In this document: positions 1 through 11,207 of the stretch, one piece after another | Layout of the letters: each line of letters starts with the position of its first letter | Position numbering within the stretch: the stretch's first letter is position 1 | Source: Tetrahymena thermophila SB210 | Lineage: Eukaryota > Ciliophora > Oligohymenophorea > Hymenostomatida > Tetrahymenidae | Reading direction: 5' to 3' | Length of the DNA stretch: 64,000 bases | Assembly: GCF_000189635.1 (NCBI RefSeq) | Contig: NW_002476413.1 | Coordinates: 558,001 to 622,000 of the forward strand | Program-made: the position numbers and the translations under genes | Notes under the pieces: generated by a model | Seen by the model: the letters and a program-made list of their open reading frames with translations, nothing else | Databases searched by the model: none | Told to the model about the DNA's origin: nothing

Positions 1-1188
1 GAATCCAATCAGAATAAATCTAAATATCCTATATAAATATCTAGACGTGTATGATATTCTCACTTTATCTCTTGGGTTGATATTATCAATCAAAATATTC
101 AGTTTTTCGCAGATTGAATTTTCGTCAGTAACTCTGAAAAATCTTAAAATACGAATCATCTAAAGAACTTTTAGATTTGCTTGCTTTTTTAGTTTTAATT
201 ATACCAAAAAAAGTTTTTGATTAAAATAAATATGAAAATCAATACAAAATATATCAAAATACTAAAAACTTAAAGTATATTTATAAAGAAGACTAGATAG
301 AGATGGGAATCGAAAGAAAGAAATAACTTAACCAAAATGAATAAAAAAGAATATTGAATATAGATTTGTTTCAATCTTTCACTTGTATTTTAAAAATAAA
401 TAGTTATTTTCTATTCCCATCTTTGAATATAAATAAGCTCTTACTTACAGGAAATATTAGGTTAAATGGGAATATGGCAAGAGCATCAAAGATGAATCCC
501 CTATTTAATTGATTAAATTAAATTATAAAAATTGAGTTAATTAAATTAAAATGATAATAAATTGAGAATATATATATTATATTTGCATAAAAAGACACAA
601 ACAAATTAATTAATTAATTAGAGTTACTTACTTTTTGATATAATTTAATGATGTATCTACCACTGAATAAGTTATCTCTTTTGTTTCATAACTAATTAAG
701 TATGAAGTTAAGAAGTTGACAACCATATCTACCAAAAAGAAAATTTCTATCATGATTTCGATATAGTAGTATTCCTCAAATCCTTGAGGCCAGAAAGATG
801 CCCTAATTAATATTTATAACAAACAGTTAATTGATTAGACAATTAATGAATCAATAATTGTAAATAATTCTAAATGAACTTAATAAGTAGAACCATATTA
901 CCACAAATACGATGTGTAGCAACTATAAAACACCATAAAAATTACAATCACATCCCATATTGATTTCTTAGCCGAAAATGGATTAATTATTATACATTTC
1001 TATAATTTCTACCATTTATTACTTTTATCTAAATTTTTTAAATCTTAGAATTGGTTTGGAGATATTTTTTTCACTTCTGACTAATATTATTCATTTTAAA
1101 AATACTACTTGCCATATAATTTATCATAGTAACTTTAATCGAGTTCCTCTAGAGTTTGCTGAGCAATTTAAGTTGGATTTAAATTCAT
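1..1188 (-). CDS. Voltage-gated/cyclic-nucleotide-type cation (K+) channel, N-terminal part, runs off the window
   Basis: An integral membrane channel of the six-transmembrane S4 superfamily, incomplete because the gene continues past base 1. Three exons read on the minus strand with TAA/TAG as Gln: 1188-632, 500-449 and 159-1, joined in frame at GT..AG introns. The first exon has a hydrophilic N-terminus, then S1 (WDVIVIFMVFYSCYTSYLW) and an S3-like helix with FFLVDMVVNF, which matches the FxxDxxxNF signature of the CNG/EAG class. Exon 2 has GFIFDALAIFPFNL, the usual S3-S4 segment (DLLAIxPF). Exon 3 begins MIRILRFFRV, the arginine-bearing S4, followed by a linker and the start of S5. The pore and any cyclic-nucleotide domain lie outside, so ion selectivity cannot be read. 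Such channels are greatly expanded in ciliates. Start chosen as the first ATG of the open frame. Confidence 0.75.
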
Positions 1189-1680
1189 AGAATAAATATT
1201 TATTTCAAAAACAGTCTTTGTCTTTTATCTTCTATTTAGAAAATAATAAAAAAGCAAAGTTCAATCAAACTTTTATTAATTTTTGTTATTTTATAGATTT
1301 TTAATGAATGAATGGATAATTGATCTATTTATTGATAGTTTTTTTCAATATTATTTACCTTTCAGTTTAGTTATTAAAATTTAACTACTTTGGTAATAAA
1401 CGTTATTTAGATTTTTTTGATAAATATTTTCATTTGGCATTAAAAAATTGATTGATTGCTATAATATTTTTATTATCTTCAACAAAAACACATATCTAAT
1501 TACAATATTTAGAATTCCTAATGTATTTAGATTTTAATAAATAACTAAATAGCTGTTTAAAAGTAGAATCTAGATAGAAACATGTTTATTATTTTTTGAT
1601 TAATTTAAATTGTAACCATAAGATTTTTACAATATTGCAATCTTAGAATCCTTACAAATTTTAAGATCAAAAAGATCTAA

Positions 1681-1857
1681 ATGACAAAATAAAAAAGAAA
1701 AGGAGCTATTTAGAAGATCAAACAGAGTTTTCAAGCATTTTATCTTAATTACTTTATCAGTACTCTCTAATTCAATGAAAGAAACTTATATGTTTCAGCC
1801 TTATATTAAACATCTATTACTGCTAAGTTTATGCATTATATTTTCCTTCATCTTTGA
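1681..1857 (+). CDS. Doubtful small ORF, 58 codons
   Basis: An ATG opens a 58-codon frame (ciliate code) starting MTKQKRKGAIQKIKQ and ending in TGA. The first part is strongly basic, the rest mixed hydrophobic. Base composition here is a little richer in G/C than the flanks, which is the only support. No family is recognised, and it may be chance or an exon of something larger. Confidence 0.2.
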
Positions 1858-2410
1858 AATAAAGCTTGCTTAATAACCAAGAAAATTATACTTACTATGT
1901 TTTTGAAGTTCTAAGATGTCGTTTATTTAAGATAGGTAGTTTTTAATATAAATTAATTAGTAATTAATCTTAATTTATTTTTAATTATTTTAATTGCTAA
2001 TTCTGTTTGGTTTGTAGGATTAAAAATTATAATTACCTAATATTTTTAATCACAAGAGAAAATAAATGAGTCTACTATGTATGAAGTGCTAAAAATATTT
2101 TTTATAACTCTTTTCTCAAATTTTTTTTATTCCCTTTATGAAAATATCTATAAATTTGTTTAAGCAAAGCAATAACTATTATTTTTAGTTGTCTGTCTAA
2201 ATTTATTAGCATTCTAATTAATAACCATGTTTACATAGCTAATTTATGGTTTTAACTAGCATAATTTTTCATTCCAAATCACAGATTTTCTCTCATTTTT
2301 TTATTCAACTGCAAATGTTTCAACAAATATTATTAATATTATCTTAATTATCTTATACTTAGTTGATTAGGGTTAAGCTGTTTGTTCTATGGGTAATCTA
2401 ATTACCTAAT

Positions 2411-2445
2411 TGCTTGCTTGCTTGCTTACTTACTTACTTACTTAA
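2411..2445. repeat. TTGC/TTAC tetranucleotide microsatellite
   Basis: Successive TTGC units pass directly into TTAC units, a compound tetranucleotide repeat in non-coding DNA. Confidence 0.85.
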
Positions 2446-3292
2446 TTACACATATTTTATTTTTTAACATTTGAATTTTTAAAATATTTCAAAGTAATAT
2501 TTATATTTTAGAAATTAATTAGTAGATGTTGAATATAAATTAGTAATATTTATAAAAAAAATACATTAAATAATATATTTTAAGAAGTAATAATAGTTAA
2601 TAGTTTTTTGATGGTGATTAACTTTGTAATATAAATGCCTTACTATGGTAAGAAATCAGTGAATTAAATTGATATTTAATAGTTGTTGCCTATTTAAAAA
2701 CCTTACTATTACCCGTCCAAAACAAACGGAAACAACAATTATTTATGAAAAATTGAAATAAATAATTTTTTTAGTAGACATATTCTGATAGAACTCGAAA
2801 AGCTCTACAAGAATATATACTTAAAATATTTTTTATGATGATAGCAGTTAGATATTTTTAATCAAGAAAAAACTTAAAAATTTTGAAAATATTATAATAT
2901 ATAATAAAATAATTGACTTAAAATAAATTTTAAAAAAATAATTATTTCAATATATATAATCACCATTATTATCAACTATTTATTATAATTTATTAAATGT
3001 GTGATAAATACAATTATATGGTTATATGGCAGAATGATAAAAATGGTCATACGGTCGATCCCTAATATTTACTATTATATACATTTCCTAAGATCAAGTA
3101 TATTTATTTAATTTTTCTAACATATTACTTTAAAAAAAATGTTTTACTTAAAAAAATATTATACTCTCTTAATATTTTTAAAATGTTTAAATTTATTTTT
3201 TTTAAACAAACAAAGACTGTAAATAAAATATTTATTTAATATAAAATAATATTAAATTAAATTAGATTTTTATAACCATAAATCATATTTAT

Positions 3293-4076
3293 TTTGCTCA
3301 AAAAAAATTTATTGAAGTTATGGTTCTAATGAGTGAAGTAAAATATTATGAGTCCAAAAATTAGATATTAAAAGAAGAGATTATTATAAAATTTAATTTT
3401 GCTGAAAGTAGAAAGAATTAAATATTCTTATTTTTTATTTCCTAAACAAATTAAATTATTTCTGATACAAGAATATTTAAATTAATGATTATTACTTAAT
3501 ATTTGTAGATAGATAAATAATTTATGAAAAATAAATAAAAATATTACAATTTAAGTGATATTTATTTATTCATAGCTTTTTAGTAAGTTTATTATTAATT
3601 ATTCATTAAACATAATTTTATTAATTTTTTAGTTATTGTCTGAAATGAAATGAAGAATATAGATAGATACTTTTTAATTTTTGCTTTGCTCAAAAAAAAT
3701 TTATTGAAGTTATGGTTCTAATGAGTGAAGTAAAATATTATGAGTCCAAAAATTAGATCTTAAAAAAAGAGATTATTATAAAATTTAATTTTGCTGAAAG
3801 TAGAAAGAATTAAATATTCTTATTTTTTATTTCCTAAACAAATTAAATTATTTCTGATACAAGAATATTTAAATTAATGATTATTACTTAATATTTGTAG
3901 ATAGATAGATAATTTATGAAAAATAAATAAAAATATTACAATTTAAGTGATATTTATTTATTCATAGCTTTTTAGTAAGTTTATGATTGATTGTTCATTA
4001 AACATAATTTTATTAATTTTTTAGTTATTGTCTGAAATGAAGAAGATAGATAGATAGATACTTTTTAATTTTTGCT
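3293..4076. repeat. Tandem duplication, two 392-bp copies
   Basis: Copy 1 (3293-3684) and copy 2 (3685-4076) abut head to tail and both begin TTTGCTCAAAAAAAATTTAT and end CTTTTTAATTTTTGCT. They differ at a few bases and in the length of a GATA run near the end (shorter and interrupted in copy 1), yet keep the same total length. TGA codons interrupt the frames, so it is taken as non-coding. The near-identity implies a recent event. Confidence 0.9.
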
Positions 4077-4284
4077 AGATGTTTTTATTAACTATTAATT
4101 AGAATATATTTAATAAAGTTGAGATTAAAAGATACTTTAATTATCCAAATTGTGTTGATTTGATATAGTGTCAACCAACCAATCAACCTTTTGTATTTTT
4201 TAATCAGGTTTATTAAAATTATTTCTTCTTTTCTTTCTTCTCAAAATTATTTTCATAATTCTCAAATCTTCTTCCATTCTACAT

Positions 4285-5217
4285 TCAATTTAATGGGAAT
4301 TATATGCTGCCCTCAAATACTTTTGCGGCAGGGCCTATGACTTGCAATGAGTAATCTTCTTAATTAACATTAATTTGAAGTTCTCCTCCTCTCAATAAAA
4401 CTTTAGATGAAGGGCTATTCTTTTTATTTAAAATTCCTGCAAAAACTGAAGCACATGCACCTGTTCCACATGCCATAGTTTCTCCACATCCTCTTTCGTA
4501 TACTCTCATTTTGAGTGTGTTTTCATCTAAAATTTGTATGAATTCTACATTAACGCTTTAAGGGAATATATCTTTTCTACTTTAAAGAGTTTTTCCTATT
4601 CTCTCTACTTCAGCTGTTTCAACATCATCTACATAGATAACACAATGAGGGTTGCCTACGTTAACGAATGTGACATAATGAGTTTCTTCGCTTAAATGGG
4701 ATAAGTTTTATTAATGTAGATTTTGGTTTATCTTTAATGGCTAGTTTATAACAACACTCTCAGCATCACTATTAAATGGATTTGCAGGTATTTTAGATAT
4801 TTCTGCAGTCGCCTTTCCTATATTCGTTCTATATAATCCTAAACTGAGCTCTTCACACTCCAACACTCCTATATTTGTTCTAATTTACACTATTTTTTTA
4901 TTTTAGATAATCTTTTTTTCTAATATGTATCTTGTAAAGCATCTTAATCCGTTTCCACAAATTTGAGATTCATATCCATCTGCATTGAAAATTTTATATC
5001 TTATATCTGCTTAAATTCCATCTTATTTGTCCTTTTCACTTTCATTTTCAACAAACATCACTCCATCAGCTCCTATGCCAAGGTGTCTATCACAAAGTTT
5101 TGCAATAATCTTAGAAAACTCATCAGGGTTGCCACACGTATTTAAAAGATTTTGTCTATTATCAATAATGATGAAATCGTTTCCTAAGCCATGAAATTTA
5201 TCAAAATGAAGAATCAT
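4285..5217 (-). CDS. dapF: Diaminopimelate epimerase (DapF)
   Basis: Converts LL- to meso-diaminopimelate, the penultimate step of bacterial/plant lysine synthesis, by a two-cysteine acid-base mechanism without cofactor. The 310-residue, single-exon product has the family's usual length. It begins [12 protein letters not shown] (family: KMxGxGNDFxxID), has GADGV near residue 51, and [16 protein letters not shown] around 78-93 with catalytic Cys87. GNPHCV lies at 188-193 and [15 protein letters not shown] at 241-255 with catalytic Cys250. Both catalytic cysteines are present, so it looks active. In-frame TAA/TAG codons fall where glutamine is acceptable, so it is a host-coded gene and not bacterial contamination. 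No neighbouring dap gene is seen. Tetrahymena is classically a lysine auxotroph, so the role is open. Start is the ATG giving the exact family N-terminus. Confidence 0.93.
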
Positions 5218-6655
5218 TTTTCTGAATTCTAAGAACCTTCTAAAAATAATAATAAAATTTATTTTGTTTATCTATTTTGTAAATTTATTGTTTCTAATTT
5301 AGAAATGTCTATTTGACGATTGGCAATTAAAAATTTTAATAAAGTAATAGATATAAATGTGTTAATATTTAACAAAATTTAAGGAATATTATCAAAGAAT
5401 ATTTAACTAATTTATTTATATACTTATTTATTTTTGGAATTTTTTAAATATTTTCCAAAAATATCAAACATACATATTGTGATTTAAAATGTTTTGTAGC
5501 TATTTTAATAATACATAAAAGATATTTAAGTTGCTTAACGAATGTAAGGATATTTAATGATAGAAATTATCAAAATAAATACTTTGAAAAAAAATGCTTA
5601 ATATTTTTGACAGTTTAGAATTTAAATTTCTAAAAATTAAATTTTGATTAAATAGCCACAACACAAAATTCATTATTAATGTTAGTTTTAAATGAATTAT
5701 ACTTACAATAATGGGGGTATTATATGAATTAATAAAAATTAAAAAAATTTACTATTCATATTCAAGATTATATTTTATATTTATTTTACCTACAATTACA
5801 AACAAATACCCCCAAAATATTCAAATTGATTTTATAAAAATAAAAATAAGTGGTTGAAACAACCATAAAAGATATAGACACTTTTAATAAATTGTTATAA
5901 TTAACTATTAAAAATAGACAAAAAAAAGATATTAAAATACTTATAAGGTCATACTTTTTATCATAAATTGTTTACAAAATAAAACAATTTATACCTCATA
6001 TTATAGACATTTAAGATAATATTGAAGTTAAATAAACTAATATATTTTAAAAAAAAGGTTTTATGTTTCAAACTTTTATTGATATAAAATGTTTTTATAG
6101 CATCATATCTCATATATATCTTCCTCCCTTTGAATATTTTAAAATTATAATTAAAGTTGATATAGAAAATATAAATTCCCAGTATTCATCAGTTTAGCCT
6201 AAGTTTTCTTTTTAAATTTATTATTTATTAGTATGAAAATATATTTTTACTCTCCTTAAAGGTAAAATATTTATTGAAAAATAGAAAAATCAAACATGAA
6301 TTTGAAAGGTAGCAAAAATCTCTTTATTTTTTGAGATAAAATGAATATTAAGGTATTATTTTTATTAAAAAATTAAATATTCTTATTGATTTTTCATCCT
6401 CAGTTTGTTTGTAAAATAAAATAGATGCTACAACTTCTTTTCAGAAATATCAAGAAAAATCTTTTTAATTAAGAAAATAAAAATTTTTTCAAAGATAGAC
6501 TAATAAATTGATTGTTGTTATTAATCAATAATTATTTAGAATAATTAATTGCAATTATTTAGAATAATTAAATAAGAGGAATTTTTTATATTTTAGAAAA
6601 TAATTTCTAAGAGAAATTCTAATTCTACTGATAAATATTAACTTATAAATTATAA
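5218..6655. other. Intergenic, no feature seen
   Basis: About 1.4 kb of A/T-rich DNA between the divergent starts of the dapF gene (minus) and the small membrane-protein candidate (plus). Promoters of both must lie here, but no distinct motif is readable. Confidence 0.5.
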
Positions 6656-7566
6656 ATGTGGCTAGCAGACAGAATCAACACTATCTTTATGGTAAGCTTA
6701 AATTTTATTTTAATCTACCTTTGTTATTAAAAAAAATTTGTCTTTTCTATTGGTATAGTGGCTATCAATTTTTTTGTGATAAAGGCAATAAAATTAAGAA
6801 GAATTTATTTTTCAAATATTTAAAAATTAATTATTAATGGAAATTAAATATTTTCAATTAAGTTGCTCACAAAACTATAAAGGATAAGCATTAAATATTA
6901 TTTTTCAGAATACTTTTTATTATAAAAATATTAATTTTTTAACTATTTTTTCATATTAAATTTATTTAAGCAATTAACCATTTTGTTTTGTTAGTTTTTT
7001 AGAATGAGGATCAGTTCTTCAGAGGTAAATTATTTATTGCCAGATTTCTAAGTCCATCCATCCCAAGAACTATGAATAAAGGGAGTAATATGACCACCAT
7101 AATTGTTTTATTTATTATTATTTATTTCTCATTAACAACTTTCTCCAAGAATTTGTAGTTGTAGGAGGGTGTTATTTTTTAATAATTATAAAATCCTTTC
7201 CTATATAAATAATTACTAATCAAGCCCCTTCTTACTTTTTTCCCTCAAAAAAAGGTTTTATTACAGTGCTAATAGATAGGAGTGAGATTATTTTAGATTC
7301 CAAATTAACAAAAACTCGAATGAGACTTTTTGTTTTTCTCATATTTAACTTCTAATTTTTAGTGTCATTTATTTTCTTTTTAATTTATCTGATTTTTAAT
7401 TAGAATAAATAATAAATTTTTAAAAACTAAAATCCAAGAGCTCAGAATGAAAAGAAAAGGAGGAAAAACGAATAGCACTTCAATCCAATTTAAATAAGTA
7501 AGTTTTACTCAAAAATAAAATTCATTGTTAATAAAAAAATGATGAAATTTAGGTTATCAAAAGTGA
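6656..7566 (+). CDS. Possible small membrane protein, multi-exon model uncertain
   Basis: A tentative gene. Exon 1 (6656-6691) encodes MWLADRINTIFM and ends at a good donor (GTAAGC). After a TTTTTTAG acceptor, exon 2 (7003-7024) adds NEDQFFR. A long open frame then covers about 7158-7500. It contains a hydrophobic stretch (FVFLIFNFQFLVSFIFFLIY) followed by a very basic, hydrophilic tail (NEKKRRKNEQ). A GTAAGT donor at about 7501 and TTTAG acceptor at 7552 bring in a short last exon ending TGA at 7566. That end lies 52 bp from the stop of the convergent kinase-like gene, which supports a real gene. No family is recognised and the exon 2-3 junction is a guess. Confidence 0.3.
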
Positions 7567-7617
7567 GGAAAGAGTAGTTTTTTTATTATATATTTACAAA
7601 TTGTCATATTTATTAAA

Positions 7618-8952
7618 TCAATCTTTTTTAACAATTTTTTTATAGTAAAATCCACCACCGCATCTCTTCTTAACTGTGGTGAACTCAGGTCCCTTGTCTT
7701 TATCTAGAACCATCGAAGTACTCTTTGACCCAGAGTTTTGCTTTTACTCTTCTTATTCGGAAGATGGGATTTCGTTCTCTGACTACGGTAGCTTATCAAA
7801 ATTCCAAGTATCTCCAATCATGATAATCCCATCAATGATTTATAAATCTGATGACATGCACCAACATTCTACAATATCTGGTCGTTGAGAGTATGGCAAG
7901 AAAAATCTCTCCAGAAATAGCCTATAGCCTTAGTATTTTTCCTCAACAAGATCAAGTAATTACTTCAATTTTTTACTCTAGAGCAAGCTGCTTCCGATGC
8001 TGTTCACATTACTAATATCTTCTAATGTAGCTGCCTCCAATAATATCATTCCTATGTATATCATTATCATTTAGTTATTTAAATTACAAAATATGAGTTC
8101 TAAATTAATATCAATTTTCTTCTATTTTTCAGATGAGTTAGATGGAGCATTCAATCAATATCCATCCATCCATCTAATCTGCAAAAAAGAATGCTTTTAA
8201 ATCCCATTTTTTTAAATTTTAATTTAATTAGTTTTACAATATTTGCAAACACGCAAATTATTAAAAAACCGGACTTTTATTAAGTTTTAATCAAGCATAT
8301 TTAACAAAAGCATTCAAAAAAATTAATTTTTACCTAGCGTATAAACAGCTGCCTTCTTTTTGGAGTAGTTTTTATTCAGATGATGAGGCAATTTACTTGG
8401 ATTTTTTTCAAAATCTTCTTTAAGCTCGGGAGAGAGGTATTCTGAATTCAGCCATATATTGTTATCACTCCTAGCTAAACCTCCTACTTTATAGGTGATT
8501 TCCTCGTTAGTGAATATGTTTGTAGGCTTGAGGTTGAGCAAGATAACTCCATTCTCCTCTAAGTGAGTAAGAACTTTCAGAATTTAGGCAGTAAAATCTA
8601 GTAATTCTTGTTTTTTGAAATCATTTTTACGGGCTCTGCGAGACTGCAAGGCAAAATCTAAAGTTTTTCTAGAGTATTCTCTCAAAACCAGAAGCTCCTT
8701 CTTCACATCATCAAAGTGATAGTCGTAATATTTGATAATATTTTTCATTTTGAACAATTAGCCATTTACAACTGCATTATATTCGTTAAACAAATAAAAC
8801 AATTCTTCTTCACTCTCAATAAAAATCCTTTCCAGGATAACTTCTGGATTGTCAGGACTTTAATAATATTAACTCATGGCATCCTCAAAGCTTGGTTTAG
8901 CTTTTAAATCAAATTTTAATTCATTTATTTTGAATTTTAATCTACTATTCAT
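7618..8952 (-). CDS. Protein kinase-like protein, predicted pseudokinase
   Basis: A 350-residue protein with a kinase fold in two exons (8952-8334 and 8051-7618). The intron is removed in phase 1 inside the helix-F motif, restoring TLGMILLEA. Recognisable parts are VILERI at 38-43 (beta-3), a linker and C-helix, VILLNLKPTNIF at 136-147 (catalytic loop), YLSPE at 172-176 (APE) and VYTLG at 203-207. Key catalytic residues are missing: the beta-3 Lys is Glu41, the HRD aspartate is Asn140, and DFG is reduced to VGG at 156-158. The asparagine of the loop is kept. It therefore probably acts as a scaffold or binding domain and not an active enzyme. The C-terminal part beyond residue 280 is Ser/Glu/Lys-rich and ends in a short basic tail. 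The two convergent 3' ends nearly touch. Confidence 0.8.
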
Positions 8953-9989
8953 TTAAAGTCTTAGAATTTATTTAATTTACTTGTGTTTTCTTAATTTTTT
9001 TTGAATCCAACACAAACAAAAAGCAAGCAAGCCACTAAAAGAAACTTAGAATAAATATAAAGCAAAATTTAATTAGAAGATAATTTCAAATAATTGACCA
9101 AACAAACTCTATTTGTTTATTTATTTAAATGTGTGCAATAAAACTAACAACAAATTTAATAAAAATAATCAAGTACTTTATAAGATTTAATTAGTTGATT
9201 TATTTTTAATTTAAGCATCAAGTTCTCCCTCCTTTTTTAATGAGAATAAAATATTATTTTAATAGGTAATTATTTATTTTTAATATAAATCATAAAAAAA
9301 TAAGAAAAATATAAAATTTTTTAATTAATTCCAATAAGTCTCATAAGTGCTTTTAACTTATGATTTTATCTTTAATATTTCCTTCATTTTTTCACTAATT
9401 AAAACGATGAAAATTTATTTTATTTTATTTTCCAAAAATAAAAAACATTTGTTAGAATTAACATAAAAATTTGTCTAAATTTTACAAAAAACAGTAATTT
9501 CATAATAAACATCTCACTCAATCAATATCTTTTTGCAAAAACACATATTAAAATATAGGGTTAAGAGTGCAAGATGTAAATTGTGCAAAGCTTAATTAAG
9601 CAAATTACAAGTGATATATATATAGGAGAAAGTGTGTATACAGAGTAATATTTAAGAAGCCATGGTGCTAGTTTTGTACTTGCGCCCATGGACTTTTTGT
9701 GAAAAGGATTCGAATTTTTAGGTTAATTGGTTAATTGATTGAAATAATCTTTTTTGTGTATTATTATAATTTAGTAGCATTTAAATAGTTAGGAATGATG
9801 TACATCGCAAAGCATTTTAAGCAAATTTAAGTTAGATTTGAAATAGTACAATTAATTATTAAATGACAAAATTACCTATATGTCATACTAGTGCATTTGG
9901 TAGCAGCAGAATTTCAAAATAGGTAGTAATTTTGTCCAGACAATGCCCATCATCTTTTAATATATTGATTGATAATATTATAGATCAGA
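8953..9989. other. Intergenic with an unusual G/C-rich patch
   Basis: Mostly A/T-rich. From about 9560 to 9980 the composition rises, with a stable hairpin near 9660-9691 (listed separately). Part of this is probably the 3' UTR of the minus-strand gene ending at 9990. Confidence 0.4.
9660..9698 (+). ncRNA. Candidate structured RNA hairpin with T-run
   Basis: CCATGGTGC (9660-9668) pairs with GCGCCCATGG (9682-9691) to give a nine-pair stem with one bulged C and a 13-base loop. A run of five T (9694-9698) follows at once. Such G/C-rich pairing is out of place in this genome's intergenic DNA. It may be a small RNA gene with a Pol III-like terminator, or a 3'-UTR element of the gene at 9990-11207 if read on the other strand. 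No known RNA family is recognised. Confidence 0.25.
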
Positions 9990-11207
9990 TCATAGCAAGT
10001 TGCATATAATTTTGTAGTAAGGACTGATTATATTTGAATAATCGCAGACAGCGCAGGAGAAGAGGATGTAAATGAAGTCATTTTTAGCAATGTTATTTTT
10101 GATAAGGAGTGCTTTTTCAATGTCTTAATACTCTATTTACTTTTCCTCATTATTTTACTCTTTTTCTTTTTAATAATTCATAGGATCAAAGCATTACTGA
10201 GTAAAAAAGAAATACGAAGGATCTTTTAGAATTAGTGATAAGTCTTCATAAGAATTAAAGAGAGTTTGCAGACTCTCTATATTTGAAAGCTTATCTTAAA
10301 GATACTAATCAAATTAAAAGTAAATTTCTCCATTTTATTAACTCAACTCATCACGCAACTATGATTCAAGATGTCTCAGAAATTTTTCAAACGTTTCCCA
10401 TAGTTTTCTCACTAATATCTTAGAATTTGCATTCAATATTTTGGAGATTTTATAGAAATTCAACCACATTCTTTTACTCTCCAAAGCTTGATGCTACTCA
10501 ATTTTCTGAGATAAATCCAAATATTTTTCTCCGTCTGAGCTTTTTTTAACAATATATTGATTGGCATTGCTGTTATCTTGGCCGAAAACGATGAAGGCTG
10601 TTACCAAAAGCTAGAAATTTTCACTTGAAAAGGCACTCCCATAATCATTTTCTACCTCATATTCCTTCATCAGTTTCTACTTCTCTGCAATGGCAAAATT
10701 TCTCTTGAGAGGTCTACCAGATTTCTTTTTCGAAGCTTTTTTAATGTGATGATTTTTTGAAGGAGTTTAACTTTACTTCTCAGAGTCACTTACCTAAACT
10801 TCTATCTCAGATTCGAACTTATTACTATTATTTGATGACATTATATTATTATAAGGGCTTTCATAATTATTCTACTAATCCGAAATTAATGCTCGAGTTT
10901 CTTCAAATTTTACTGAGCTGTGAATGGAAGCACTATTTGAAGGCTATTCGAGATGTGAACTTTGATTAGCAAACTGTGGTTCTATCTTAATATTTGTTAT
11001 TTATTAATATAAGTCCTATTTAGGATTAAGAATATGAGATTATCCTTGTTATTCTTCCTACTTTAAATTTAGAGTAGATGAATTATGACTATCTGTTCCG
11101 AAGCCTTGATAACTTAAGAAGTATGGTTACTCTCTGATATCAATATTATTCCCATAAAATTTGAGCATTTCTCTTTCATTTTATCTACTAGAAAAGATCT
11201 TTTCCAT
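9990..11207 (-). CDS. Uncharacterised basic, probably nuclear protein
   Basis: A 405-residue single-exon product in the ciliate code; no family recognised. The first 150 residues are hydrophilic and Ser/Asn/Gln-rich. Around residues 155-175 lies KKASKKKSGRPLKR, a basic cluster that would serve as a nuclear localisation signal and resembles an AT-hook core (GRP flanked by basic residues). The rest (about 190-405) is mixed charged and hydrophobic, predicted mainly helical, and compact enough to be a folded domain. Nuclear, DNA-associated function is only an inference from the GRP motif. Bases just after the stop also read well as protein in another frame (about 9930 to 9860), so the C-terminus could differ if a weak intron is used. 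Confidence 0.7.

Larger units (their letters stand above)
1189..4284. other. Gene-poor A/T-rich intergenic stretch
   Basis: About 3.1 kb with no convincing long gene. It holds one doubtful 58-codon ORF (1681-1857), a TTGC/TTAC microsatellite (2411-2445) and a 392-bp tandem duplication (3293-4076), described separately. The rest is homopolymer-rich A/T with frequent TGA in all frames. Confidence 0.6.

Noticed and set aside
2403-2445. Short tetranucleotide array as a CRISPR-like repeat
   Set aside because: It has no spacers and no repeat of suitable length, and the genome is eukaryotic.
3028-3063. tRNA-like TGGCAGAATGA followed by CGGTCGATCCC
   Set aside because: The two boxes are too close, the B box lacks a T, and no cloverleaf or acceptor stem can be folded.
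4170-4190. CAACCAACCAATCAACC, resembling a chromosome breakage or telomere-related sequence
   Set aside because: It does not match the Tetrahymena breakage consensus, and no G4T2/C4A2 telomeric repeats are present.
4285-5217. DapF gene as bacterial contamination
   Set aside because: It uses in-frame TAA and TAG as glutamine and has the same base composition as the surrounding ciliate DNA.
7676-7888. Plus-strand 70-codon ORF
   Set aside because: Antisense to exon 2 of the pseudokinase, whose splice restores a kinase motif.
10060-10594. Long plus-strand open frame of over 130 codons
   Set aside because: Also antisense to the 9990-11207 gene; it has no proper start, and the minus frame is longer and uninterrupted.
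10757-10969. Plus-strand ORF of 70 codons
   Set aside because: It lies antisense inside the 405-codon minus-strand gene, which is continuous and has normal composition.
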